The notes below the pieces were generated by a model. The model saw only the letters and a list, made by a program, of their open reading frames with translations. It searched no databases and was not told where the DNA came from. From Phocaeicola barnesiae DSM 18169 = JCM 13652 (GTDB taxonomy: Bacteria; Bacteroidota; Bacteroidia; Bacteroidales; Bacteroidaceae), in assembly GCF_000374585.1 (NCBI RefSeq), contig NZ_KB894648.1, forward strand, positions 72,171 to 136,170: DNA of 64,000 nucleotides, read 5' to 3'. Positions 1 through 7,591 of the stretch are shown piece by piece. The translations under genes were made by a program, and so were the position numbers. The first letter of the stretch is position 1. Every line of letters begins with the position of its first letter.

Positions 1-176
1 ATCAGCTTGCGGCATTCTTCATAGTTCAATACATAAATAGCTTTGCTGCCTTGCGGACGTTTCATGCACTGATGGTCATAATCGTCAAGTAAGGTAAGTG
101 CGGTGTTGTAGTCTTCGATTACGCTGAGGACCTGTCGGGTGTCAGCTTCGTTCTGTGTACGTTTCATTATTTGCAT
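1..176 (-). CDS. Partial gene, possibly Fic/RhuM-group protein (cut by window edge)
   Basis: An open frame runs off the left edge. It can start at an ATG at 176 or at a second ATG at 167. The visible ~58 residues include NTALTLLDDYDHQCMKRP and AIYVLNYEECRKLI. These remind me of the segment just before the Fic domain in Bacteroides RhuM/Fic-type proteins, but this is from memory and no Fic catalytic motif lies inside the window. The same frame stays open upstream to the stop codon of the neighbouring lipoprotein gene (276-278), with no better start. The gene could therefore be an N-terminally truncated remnant or a short protein of unknown family. Function is not assigned. Confidence 0.4.
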   Translation of the reverse strand, partial: MQIMKRTQNEADTRQVLSVIEDYNTALTLLDDYDHQCMKRPQGSKAIYVLNYEECRKL

Positions 177-275
177 AGCTCTTATATTTGCATATTCCGG
201 TGGATACCTGTTCACTTCCCAATTAGTATTCAGTGTCGTTGGCAAGACTAACATCCATCTTGGAGTTGGTAAATC

Positions 276-968
276 CTACAGTTCCGACAGCACATCTTCC
301 CACAATTTATAATCGTCAAGTTCGCCGATGGACTTGAATGTTACATAAGACCATCCTGTGTTCATGATTAGAAAGTTTTCGCCTTCTTCTTCGAAAAACA
401 GATCCAGGTCACTCACCAGAATCTTCTTTCCGGATATTTCATAATCACATAACTTGACATCCTCAAATTCATTAATTTTGGCATTGAAGACTACGTAATA
501 CAGTTTCCGTTCATTGATGAATGCAAGGTAGATGGCACCATTTCCTTCGGACAAGTTGGCGATATAGGCTTTGCCACCATATTTGCCGACCGGTTTGATA
601 TCCTTGAAACGTTTGTCCGGCCAGTATACATCGGCTTTATACCGTAAACCTCCGTCTTCCTGTAAGATAATCTTGTCTGTAATTTCATTGTGTTGCATGA
701 TGTTTATCACATCGTCCAACTGTTGGTATGAAGCCCTCTGCATCATCTTGCCATAACATAGATACAGCTCTTCCTGATGCTGTTCTATCTCCCAGGCGGA
801 AAACCTGGTTATCAGCACTTTCCCCTTTTCCTCGAACAGCCTGATGACGGTTACATCGCCGCTTATCTGGTCTGTATACGAATAAGCCATGTCCTTTACT
901 CCGTTACTGCATCCGAAAGCCATGAACATACATAGCATGGCGATTGTGTAATTCAATATCTTCTTCAT
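276..968 (-). CDS. Hypothetical lipoprotein, 230 aa
   Basis: The protein starts with a lipoprotein signal peptide: two lysines, a hydrophobic stretch and the lipobox FGCS, giving a lipidated Cys near residue 20. The rest is a soluble domain of about 205 residues with alternating charged and aromatic positions and no further membrane segment or catalytic motif that I recognise. It should sit in the outer or inner membrane facing the periplasm or surface. The next residues after the Cys (SNGVKD) are not strongly acidic, so surface export is not suggested. It is a single-gene unit with its own Bacteroides-type -7 box about 30 bases upstream. Function unknown. Confidence 0.75.
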   Translation of the reverse strand: MKKILNYTIAMLCMFMAFGCSNGVKDMAYSYTDQISGDVTVIRLFEEKGKVLITRFSAWEIEQHQEELYLCYGKMMQRASYQQLDDVINIMQHNEITDKIILQEDGGLRYKADVYWPDKRFKDIKPVGKYGGKAYIANLSEGNGAIYLAFINERKLYYVVFNAKINEFEDVKLCDYEISGKKILVSDLDLFFEEEGENFLIMNTGWSYVTFKSIGELDDYKLWEDVLSEL

Positions 969-996
969 CGTTTTAGTTTAATTTGTTGATTTCCTG

Positions 997-1016
997 CAAA
1001 AATAGCAGGTACCTGC
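997..1016 (-). promoter_or_regulatory. Promoter -7 box with adjoining 12-bp palindrome
   Basis: On the minus strand TATTTTTG (997-1004) matches the Bacteroides -7 consensus TAnnTTTG about 30 bases before the lipoprotein start. Immediately upstream is the perfect palindrome GCAGGTACCTGC (1005-1016), placed in the -7/-33 spacer where a repressor could block RNA polymerase. No clear TTTG -33 box is present. Confidence 0.5.
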
Positions 1017-1367
1017 ACCTGAATCTGATGCAAGCATTCTGTTTCTTGAACGAATAGGGAGATTCCTCTTTGATACTTATTGGTTGTGGAATATTGTTTT
1101 GTCCAAAAATAGGTTGACTTCTTCAGTCGCAATTCATGTAATGAAAATGGAAAGGAAACATCATCTTTCACCGTGAAATATTATCTTTCACAGTATGCTT
1201 TTGTTTTTCAAACTATTGGATTTGTGTGAAAGCGTGAAACCAATCATCGGGAGAATCTTTTGTAGAATAGAAAGAACTTGATATACCTGTTTCTGGTGAT
1301 GTCGAATGGATTTTGAAGGTCATTTAAACAGCTTTTAAAAGAAAGTAATATCAGCAGGATATAATTT

Positions 1368-1396
1368 GGATAATCTCTCAATTATCCTTATCTTTA
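1368..1396 (+). promoter_or_regulatory. HipB-like operator overlapping antitoxin promoter
   Basis: An inverted repeat GGATAAT-6 bases-ATTATCC (1368-1387) lies directly before a -7-like box TATCTTTA (1389-1396), about 30 bases ahead of the antitoxin start. E. coli HipB binds TATCC-spacer-GGATA sites, so the half-site is similar but inverted in order. The placement suggests autorepression by the 117-aa HTH protein encoded next. Confidence 0.55.
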
Positions 1397-1424
1397 CAAC
1401 TGATAATATATACACAGTTTTCTT

Positions 1425-1778
1425 ATGAGTTCCATAGATACAGATAATATGTTATCGGTATTGGATAACTATACATTGGATAATCCCGATGATATTTCAC
1501 GAGATATTGCCAATGATTTCCGCCGTAGGAGAGTAGAGAAAAACCTGACGCGGGAGGAGGTAGCCGCAAAGGCAGGGGTAGCTGTCAGTAATATTGTCCG
1601 TTTTGAACAGAAGGGATTGATTTCACTGAAGAATCTGATAGGGCTGGCTATTGCATTGGGATATGTTTCAGAACTCCGTAACCTGTTTGTGCAACCGAAA
1701 TATGATACGATGGAGGAGCTTACCCAAATCCGGAAGAACAGTAACAAGAAAAGAGCGTACAAACAAGATGAAGATTGA
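1425..1778 (+). CDS. HipB-type helix-turn-helix antitoxin (117 aa)
   Basis: A small XRE/Cro-type DNA-binding protein. The HTH spans roughly residues 27-80: it contains FRRRRVEKNLTREEVAAKAG, then VAVSNIVRFEQKG as recognition helix region, then the loop and last helices. The size and position, with the stop overlapping the start of a hipA-like frame at 1768, are those of the HipB antitoxin of type II toxin-antitoxin loci. It should bind its own promoter, where an inverted repeat is present at 1368-1387, and would normally neutralise the HipA kinase. The protein looks complete, but its partner gene is broken, so it may now act only as an orphan regulator. Confidence 0.8.
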   Translation: MSSIDTDNMLSVLDNYTLDNPDDISRDIANDFRRRRVEKNLTREEVAAKAGVAVSNIVRFEQKGLISLKNLIGLAIALGYVSELRNLFVQPKYDTMEELTQIRKNSNKKRAYKQDED

Positions 1779-2248
1779 AAAATTGACTGTTAACTATCAC
1801 GGTATACCGGTAGGTGTCCTGTCTCTGACTCCGGACATTGTGTATATCATTGTCTAATCCGGTGTTGGATTATAGTAACCTGTTGGCATTGACTGGTTTC
1901 CTGACTCAAAATCCTGCTGATGTGGAGGAAATGTATCGTCGGATGATCTTCAATTACTTGACAGATAATAAGGGTGATCATTGCAAGAATTTCAGTTTTA
2001 TCTGTAAACAGACTGGAAAGGGAAAATGGAGATGGGAACTTGCTCCAGCCTACGATTTGACTTTATGCACAGAAGGATATAATGGCGAACATGCTACTTT
2101 TGTCAACACCAAAGGAAATCCTACTTTGATGGATATGATAGCTGTGGGTATAAAGATTCGGATGAGTGAGCAGCATTGTCGGTATATTTATCAGGAGGTA
2201 AAATCTCGTTGCGGTGATTTGTTGCGACATGATATTCCTAAGGGATAA
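1768..2248 (+). pseudogene. hipA toxin remnant: internal deletion and frameshift
   Basis: The frame begins with an ATG at 1768 overlapping the antitoxin stop and encodes a typical HipA N-terminus (MKIEKLTVNYHGIPVGVLSL), but ends at a stop at 1855-1857 after 29 codons. From about 1838 another frame (+1) continues with the C-terminal part of HipA: SNPVLDYSNLLALTGF, the GDHCKNFSF catalytic loop and APAYDLTL metal-binding segment, ending at 2248. A full-length HipA is about 400 residues; here about 200 residues between N-terminus and C-lobe, including the ATP-binding N-lobe, are missing. The C-terminal piece lacks an ATG. Kinase activity is almost certainly lost. Confidence 0.8.
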
Positions 2249-2267
2249 ATATGTCCCGTTGAAAACA

Positions 2268-2305
2268 GCGGTAACCCACCTCCATTTCGGAAGGCAGGTT
2301 ACCGC
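2268..2305. terminator. Hairpin between convergent hipA remnant and dapL
   Basis: Perfect 9-bp stem GCGGTAACC/GGTTACCGC with a 20-base loop, between two convergent genes. On the minus strand it is followed by CTGTTTT, so it most likely ends the glt-asn-dap transcript; it could act in both directions. Confidence 0.65.
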
Positions 2306-2329
2306 AAAACTATTGTATAGAAAAAGAAT

Positions 2330-3562
2330 CTACTTAGCCCATTTAGCGATACGTTTCATCGCTTCAATGCAATCCTCCCGTTTACCGAAGGCTGTGAGTC
2401 GCAGGTAGCCTTCTCCGCTGGGGCCAAAGCCTACGCCCGGTGTACCTACTACGTGGACATCGTTCAGCAGACGGTCGAAGAACTGCCAGGAAGTGCAGTC
2501 TTGAGGGGTCTTCAGCCACAGATATGGAGAGTTTACACCGCCGAATACCTGAAAGCCGGCTTGCTGGAAACCTTCGCGCATGATGCGTGCGTTTTCCAGG
2601 TAATAATCGATAGTCTCCTTTACCTGTTTTTTTCCTTCGGGACTGTAAATGGCTTCGGCAGCTCGCTGGGTAACGTAGCTTGTCCCGTTGAACTTGGTAC
2701 ACTGGCGACGGTTCCACAGTCTGTTCAGCGAAACACGTTCGCCGTTGCTTGTCCGAGCCATGACTTCTTCCGGTACTACCGTATACCCACAACGTACACC
2801 GGTGAATCCGGCAGTCTTCGAGAAACTGCGGAACTCAATGGCACATTGCTTGGCGCCTTCTATCTCGTAGATGGAGTGGGGAACATTGTCTTCACGGATG
2901 AAGGCTTCGTAGGCAGCGTCGAAAAGGATGAGGCTGTCGTTGGCCAAGGCGTAATCCACCCATTGCTTCAGTTGTTCTTTCGTCAGAGTGGTACCGGTCG
3001 GATTGTTCGGGTAGCACAGGTATACCATATCCATGCGTATATCCGGAATCTGCGGAATAAAACCGTTCTCTGCTGTACACGGCAAGTAGGTGATACGGCT
3101 CCAGCGTCCGTCTTCCTGCAAGTCGCCGGCACGTCCACTCATCACGTTGCTGTCGATATAAACCGGATAAACTGGATCTGTTACGGCTACGCTGTTGCAG
3201 CCCTGTAAGATATCACCGATATTACCGGTATCGCTTTTTGCTCCGTCACTGACGAATACTTCCGATGCTTTTAACTGGACACCGCGGGGAGCAAAATCGT
3301 TGGCGATGATGGCTTCAATCAGGAAATCGTACCCCTGTTCCGGACCGTAGCCCCGAAAAGTCTCAGCGTGAGCCATCTCGTCTACCGCACGATGCATGGC
3401 TTCGATGCAAGCAGGGGGAAGCGGACGGGTAACGTCGCCTATACCCAAACGGATGAGTTTGGCTTCGGGATGAGCAATTTTGAATGCATTCACTTTCTTT
3501 GCGATATCCGAGAACAGGTAACTACCTGGTAATTTCAAAAAATTTTCGTTTACTATTGCCAT
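2330..3562 (-). CDS. dapL: LL-diaminopimelate aminotransferase
   Basis: A 410-aa class I/II PLP aminotransferase that converts tetrahydrodipicolinate directly to LL-2,6-diaminopimelate using glutamate as amino donor. It provides the diaminopimelate route that skips succinylation or acetylation. The N-terminus ([17 protein letters not shown]), the [11 protein letters not shown] motif, [17 protein letters not shown] and the PLP lysine in [12 protein letters not shown] (Lys249) are all present, and length fits the family. It is the last gene of the minus-strand block gltB-gltD-asnB-dapF-dapL, 24 bases after dapF. Its product is the substrate of dapF next door. Glutamate for the reaction is made by gltBD in the same block. 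Assignment is firm. Confidence 0.95.
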   Translation of the reverse strand: MAIVNENFLKLPGSYLFSDIAKKVNAFKIAHPEAKLIRLGIGDVTRPLPPACIEAMHRAVDEMAHAETFRGYGPEQGYDFLIEAIIANDFAPRGVQLKASEVFVSDGAKSDTGNIGDILQGCNSVAVTDPVYPVYIDSNVMSGRAGDLQEDGRWSRITYLPCTAENGFIPQIPDIRMDMVYLCYPNNPTGTTLTKEQLKQWVDYALANDSLILFDAAYEAFIREDNVPHSIYEIEGAKQCAIEFRSFSKTAGFTGVRCGYTVVPEEVMARTSNGERVSLNRLWNRRQCTKFNGTSYVTQRAAEAIYSPEGKKQVKETIDYYLENARIMREGFQQAGFQVFGGVNSPYLWLKTPQDCTSWQFFDRLLNDVHVVGTPGVGFGPSGEGYLRLTAFGKREDCIEAMKRIAKWAK

Positions 3563-3586
3563 AAAAGTCTGTTTCCTTGGTTGTTT

Positions 3587-4420
3587 TTAAATCGTTATTT
3601 CTCCATCGAACACGGTGGTAGCAGGCCCGGTCATGAGAATGCGGTTGTCTGCCGTCCATTCGATATGCAGAGTACCCCCATCCATCTCAATGTCACTGCT
3701 GCGTCCGGTTCTTCCAGTAACCGAAGCGGCTACGGCAGTAGCACAGGCACCTGTACCGCAGGCCAGGGTGATGCCGGAGCCCCGTTCCCAAACTCGCATA
3801 CGGATACTTCCATCTTCACGGATTTGAGCGAACTCAATGTTGCAGCGTTCCGGAAAGAGGGGATGATGTTCCAGTTTCGGACCGATTTCGGTGAGAGGAA
3901 TCTGCATGACATCGGGCACGAAGATGACGAAATGCGGATTTCCCATGCAGACGAATGTTCCTTTGAATGTCTGTCCGTCGGCTTTGATTTCTCCATCCAT
4001 CATGCTTCCGGAAGCTGTTGCCAACTGTTGTTTATTTTCCAGCAACGGCTGTTCCATGTCTACGGTAACGGTATTGACTTTCCCTTCAGCTACATGCAGG
4101 TGGAGTGTCTTGATTCCGGAAAGGGTTTCCAGCGTGATTTCCGTGTGTTGGCTCAGTCCGTGCTCGTATACGTATTTCCCGATGCAACGGCTGGCGTTTC
4201 CGCACATCATAGCTTCCGAACCGTCGGCATTAAAAATGCGCATACTGAAATCTGCCTTTTCAGAAGGACCTATCAGTACAAGTCCGTCGCTGCCGATACC
4301 GAAGTGTGGGCGGCTCCATGCGATAGAAAGTGTTTCCGGATTGGCAACGGGATACTTCAACGTGTTTACGTAAATGTAGTCGTTGCCTGCTCCGTGCATT
4401 TTGGTGAATTGGATTTTCAT
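3587..4420 (-). CDS. dapF: Diaminopimelate epimerase
   Basis: A 277-aa cytoplasmic, cofactor-free racemase-type enzyme converting LL- to meso-diaminopimelate for lysine and peptidoglycan. Both catalytic cysteines are visible: Cys73 in MMCGNASRC and Cys221 in [12 protein letters not shown], each in the mirrored half-domains of the family. The N-terminal [12 protein letters not shown] motif is intact. It lies 24 bases upstream of dapL and 25 bases downstream of asnB on the same strand, so it is translated from the same message. dapL makes its substrate, so the pair forms a two-step module. Confidence 0.96.
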   Translation of the reverse strand: MKIQFTKMHGAGNDYIYVNTLKYPVANPETLSIAWSRPHFGIGSDGLVLIGPSEKADFSMRIFNADGSEAMMCGNASRCIGKYVYEHGLSQHTEITLETLSGIKTLHLHVAEGKVNTVTVDMEQPLLENKQQLATASGSMMDGEIKADGQTFKGTFVCMGNPHFVIFVPDVMQIPLTEIGPKLEHHPLFPERCNIEFAQIREDGSIRMRVWERGSGITLACGTGACATAVAASVTGRTGRSSDIEMDGGTLHIEWTADNRILMTGPATTVFDGEITI

Positions 4421-4445
4421 TATATAAAGTTAGTTTTTGAGTTGT

Positions 4446-6137
4446 TCATTGTTCGTAAGCTTCTTCGTGTATGCCGGCTACAGCACGGCCGCTCGGTTCA
4501 TTCTTTCCTTGGAAAGAAGCATCCCAGGCCAGTGCTTCGGCTGTCGAACAGGCTACGCTCGGCACACTTGGTACACTCAGCGCAGCGCTTTCGCTCGGGA
4601 AATATTCCTCGAAGATGCTGCGGTAATAATATTCTTCCTTGTTCATCGGTGTGTGGATGGGGAAGCGTTCTGCCGCATGTGCCATCTGTTCATCGCTTAC
4701 CGCTTCGGAGGTGATCTGTTTCAACGTGTCAATCCAGCTGTATCCTACACCGTCGGAGAACTGTTCCTTCTGTCGCCAGGCGACGCTCTCTGGAAGCAGG
4801 TGAGCAAAGGCTTCACGAACCACTTTTTTTTCGATGGTCTTGCCCGGACACATCTTGCTGGCCGGATGGATACGCATCGCTACATCCAGGAATTCCTTAT
4901 CGAGGAAAGGTACACGTCCTTCTACTCCCCAGGCGGAAAGTGATTTGTTGGCGCGGAGACAGTCGTACAGGTATAGTTTCGAGAGCTTACGTACAGTTTC
5001 CTCGTGGAAAGCCCGTGCATCGGGTGCCTTGTGGAAGTAGAGGTAACCGCCGAATACTTCATCAGCTCCTTCGCCGCTCAATACCATCTTGATACCCATG
5101 CTCTTGATAACACGTGCCAGCAGATACATAGGGGTAGAGGCGCGGACGGTGGTGACATCGTAAGTTTCGATGTAATAGATGACATCGCGGATAGCATCCA
5201 GTCCTTCCTGAATGGTGTAGTGGATTTCGTGGTGGACGGTTCCGATAAAATCGGCTACTTCACGTGCTTTGGCCAAGTCGGGTGAGCCTTCCAGGCCGAC
5301 GGCAAATGAGTGAAGTTGTGGCCACCAGGCCTCTTTCTGTCCGTCTGTCTCGATACGTTTGGCAGCGAACTGTTTGGCGATGGCTGAGATGACCGAACTG
5401 TCCAGACCGCCTGACAGCAATACTCCGTAAGGTACGTCGCTCATCAGTTGGCGGCGAACGGCATCTTCCAGCGCATCGTGTACGGCTGTAACCTCTTGTT
5501 GGTATGTCTCTGAGGAAACGGTTTCCGGAAGAGATTCGTCATACTTCATCCAGTCGCGTGTATACCAGCGTTTCATCACACCTTCGCTGCCTATATAACA
5601 ATGTCCGGGTAGAAAAGGTTCATAAGAATCGCAGAAACCTTCCAAAGCTTTCAGTTCGCTGGCACAGTATATTTTGCCTTCCTTATCACGGCCGATATAG
5701 AGAGGAATTACGCCAATCGGATCTCGTGCGATCAAAAAGTCATCCTTTTCTTCATCGTAGAGGGCAAATGCGAAGATACCGCTCAGGTCTTCCAGAAAAT
5801 CAGTTCCTTTTTCGCGGTAAAGAGCCAGAATGACTTCACAGTCGCTGCCGGTCTGGAATTCATACCGTCCTTTAAAGCGTTCTCGGATTTCCCGGTGGTT
5901 GTAGATTTCCCCGTTGACAGCCAGAATCTGTTTCTTGTCTGGAGAATACAGGGGTTGTCCTCCGCTTTGAGGGTCGACAATCGAGAGTCGTTCATGGACC
6001 AGGATAGCTGAGCCTCCGCAATAGATACCGCTCCAGTCGGGACCACGGTGGCGAATTTTCTTGGCCATTTCCAAAGCTTTCTTACGTAATTCCTGAGTTT
6101 GTTCTTTTATCTTGAATATCGCTGCTATTCCACACAT
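4446..6137 (-). CDS. asnB: Asparagine synthase (glutamine-hydrolysing), type B
   Basis: A 563-aa enzyme making asparagine from aspartate, glutamine and ATP. I start it at the ATG at 6137 because Cys2 (MCGIAAIF) is the glutaminase nucleophile after Met removal; the longer open frame to 6200 adds 21 residues with no role. The N-terminal class II glutamine amidotransferase domain (to ~residue 190) has RHRGPDWSG and VNGEIYNH. The C-terminal synthetase has the ATP loop GVLLSGGLDSSV and SGEGADEVFGGY. A tail rich in Ser/Val/Pro (SVPSVPSVACS) follows the catalytic domain. It sits between gltD (85-base gap) and dapF (25-base gap); ammonia, glutamine and glutamate metabolism are thus joined in one block. 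Confidence 0.94.
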   Translation of the reverse strand: MCGIAAIFKIKEQTQELRKKALEMAKKIRHRGPDWSGIYCGGSAILVHERLSIVDPQSGGQPLYSPDKKQILAVNGEIYNHREIRERFKGRYEFQTGSDCEVILALYREKGTDFLEDLSGIFAFALYDEEKDDFLIARDPIGVIPLYIGRDKEGKIYCASELKALEGFCDSYEPFLPGHCYIGSEGVMKRWYTRDWMKYDESLPETVSSETYQQEVTAVHDALEDAVRRQLMSDVPYGVLLSGGLDSSVISAIAKQFAAKRIETDGQKEAWWPQLHSFAVGLEGSPDLAKAREVADFIGTVHHEIHYTIQEGLDAIRDVIYYIETYDVTTVRASTPMYLLARVIKSMGIKMVLSGEGADEVFGGYLYFHKAPDARAFHEETVRKLSKLYLYDCLRANKSLSAWGVEGRVPFLDKEFLDVAMRIHPASKMCPGKTIEKKVVREAFAHLLPESVAWRQKEQFSDGVGYSWIDTLKQITSEAVSDEQMAHAAERFPIHTPMNKEEYYYRSIFEEYFPSESAALSVPSVPSVACSTAEALAWDASFQGKNEPSGRAVAGIHEEAYEQ

Positions 6138-6176
6138 AGTTGTATCGTTTAAAAGTTGTTGTAATTTGTATGTAGT

Positions 6177-6200
6177 TTGTCCCGGCCGGAGTCGGGACAA
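6177..6200 (-). other. Intercistronic hairpin between gltD and asnB
   Basis: Perfect 8-bp stem TTGTCCCG/CGGGACAA with an 8-base loop in the only sizeable gap of the block. No T-run follows on the minus strand, so it is more likely an mRNA processing or stability element than a terminator. It may set different levels for glt and asn/dap messages. Confidence 0.45.
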
Positions 6201-6222
6201 TATGAGAGCAGCCGGTTGGCAA

Positions 6223-7566
6223 TTATTTGCCGGTCAGGTAGGCATCAATATCTGCGGCGGCTTTACGTCCACCGGCAATACACTTCACTACCAGACTGGC
6301 TCCTGTAGCTGCATCACCGGCCAGGAACACGTTCTCGGCATAGGCAGGATGTTCGGGTTTCAGAAATCCCATGGCCAGCAGGACGAGATCCGCTTTCAGA
6401 ATTTCTTTCTTACCGGTAGGTCTCATGATGGGACGTCCGCCTTCAGGATTCGGTACCCATTCTACCTCTTCCACTTCTACACCGGTAACATGTCCGTTTT
6501 CTCCAATGAACTGATTGGAAGTGAGGCTCCAACGGCGTTCGCAGCCTTCTTCATGACTGGAACTGGTTTTCAGTACTACGGGCCATTGTGGCCACGGTGT
6601 TGCCGGATTTTGACCAACCGGCGGTTTGGGCATGATTTCTATCTGAGTGACACTGACAGCTCCCTGACGGTTGCTGGTACCGATGCAGTCGCTTCCCGTA
6701 TCTCCACCCCCAATGACCAATACATGTTTGCCTTTGGCACTGATTCGTTCTTCTTTGCTGAATGTCTGTCCGGCCAATACCCGGTTTTGCTGGGCAAGCA
6801 TTTCCATGGCGAAATGAATTCCTTTCAGGTCACGTCCTGGAATCTTCAGGTCGCGGGCTTCAGGAGTTCCTGTGCAGATACAGTAAGCGTCAAATCCTTC
6901 CGGCAGGTGATTCAGGTCAATGTCAGCGTTCGTTTGGAAAACGATACCTTCAGTTTCCATGACCTGGATACGACGATTAATGATGCCTTTTTGCAGCTTG
7001 AAATTTGGAATGCCGAATCTCAATAATCCGCCTACATATTCCTGTTTCTCGAAAACGGTAACTTCGTAGCCTTTCTGATTCAGCTGATTAGCAGCAGCCA
7101 GCCCGGTAGGACCGGAACCGATGACTGCTACTTTCTTTCCGTTTCGTTCGTACTGACGGGGTTGTACATAACCTTCCTGAAAGGCTGTTTCGATGACTGC
7201 ACACTCATCTTCACGGATAGTGACAGGAGCGTCCATACTTAGTTTCAGTACACACGATTTTTCACAGAGGGCAGGGCAGATACGTCCGGTAAATTCAGGA
7301 AAATCGTTGGTCTGACTCAATATCTCGTAGGCTTCTTTCCAGCGTCCGCGGAAAACTGCGTCCTGAAACTCTGGCGGACGGTTGCCTAGCGGACAGGCCC
7401 AGTGGCAGAAAGGTACGCCACAGTCCATGCAACGCGAAGCCTGTAGTCTGCGATCGCTGACGTTCAGCGTCTGTTCCACTTCACCAAAATCGGCGATGCG
7501 GTCGTGCACCGGGCGGTATCCTGCCTCCTGGCGCGGTATAGTAAGGAATGCTTTGGGATTTCCCAT
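6223..7566 (-). CDS. gltD: Glutamate synthase, small subunit
   Basis: A 447-aa FAD/NAD(P)H-dependent electron-input subunit of GOGAT. The N-terminal iron-sulfur region has CMDCGVPFCHWACPLGN and ICPALCEKSCVL, followed by a dinucleotide fold VAVIGSGPTGLAAANQL (FAD), then a second one VLVIGGGDTGSDCIG (NADPH) and the C-terminal FAD motif FLAGDAATGASLVV. It passes electrons from NADPH to the large subunit encoded 25 bases upstream (gltB). Length is slightly below the ~470 aa of the E. coli subunit but all motifs are present. Cytoplasmic. Confidence 0.95.
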   Translation of the reverse strand: MGNPKAFLTIPRQEAGYRPVHDRIADFGEVEQTLNVSDRRLQASRCMDCGVPFCHWACPLGNRPPEFQDAVFRGRWKEAYEILSQTNDFPEFTGRICPALCEKSCVLKLSMDAPVTIREDECAVIETAFQEGYVQPRQYERNGKKVAVIGSGPTGLAAANQLNQKGYEVTVFEKQEYVGGLLRFGIPNFKLQKGIINRRIQVMETEGIVFQTNADIDLNHLPEGFDAYCICTGTPEARDLKIPGRDLKGIHFAMEMLAQQNRVLAGQTFSKEERISAKGKHVLVIGGGDTGSDCIGTSNRQGAVSVTQIEIMPKPPVGQNPATPWPQWPVVLKTSSSHEEGCERRWSLTSNQFIGENGHVTGVEVEEVEWVPNPEGGRPIMRPTGKKEILKADLVLLAMGFLKPEHPAYAENVFLAGDAATGASLVVKCIAGGRKAAADIDAYLTGK

Positions 7567-7591
7567 AATGCTTATTTTCTATTGGTTATAA

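Larger units (their letters stand above)
969..1424. other. Intergenic region between divergent lipoprotein and hipBA-like genes
   Basis: About 450 bases without a convincing gene. A 68-codon frame on the minus strand (965-1171) has no signal, motif or plausible start context and overlaps the promoter of the lipoprotein gene. The region holds that promoter with a palindrome (997-1016), five TTTCAC/GTGAAA half-sites between 1166 and 1239, and the promoter/operator of the antitoxin gene (1368-1396). Confidence 0.6.

Noticed and set aside
965..1171. 68-codon frame on the minus strand upstream of the lipoprotein gene
   Set aside because: Overlaps the lipoprotein start and promoter; no signal, motif or low-complexity explanation supports it as a gene.
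3581..4714. Long plus-strand frame opposite dapF (377 codons)
   Set aside because: Antisense shadow of dapF and asnB with high Cys/Arg/His content; the minus-strand genes carry all family motifs.
6112..7026. Plus-strand frame of 304 codons opposite gltD
   Set aside because: Antisense shadow; gltD is unambiguous on the other strand.
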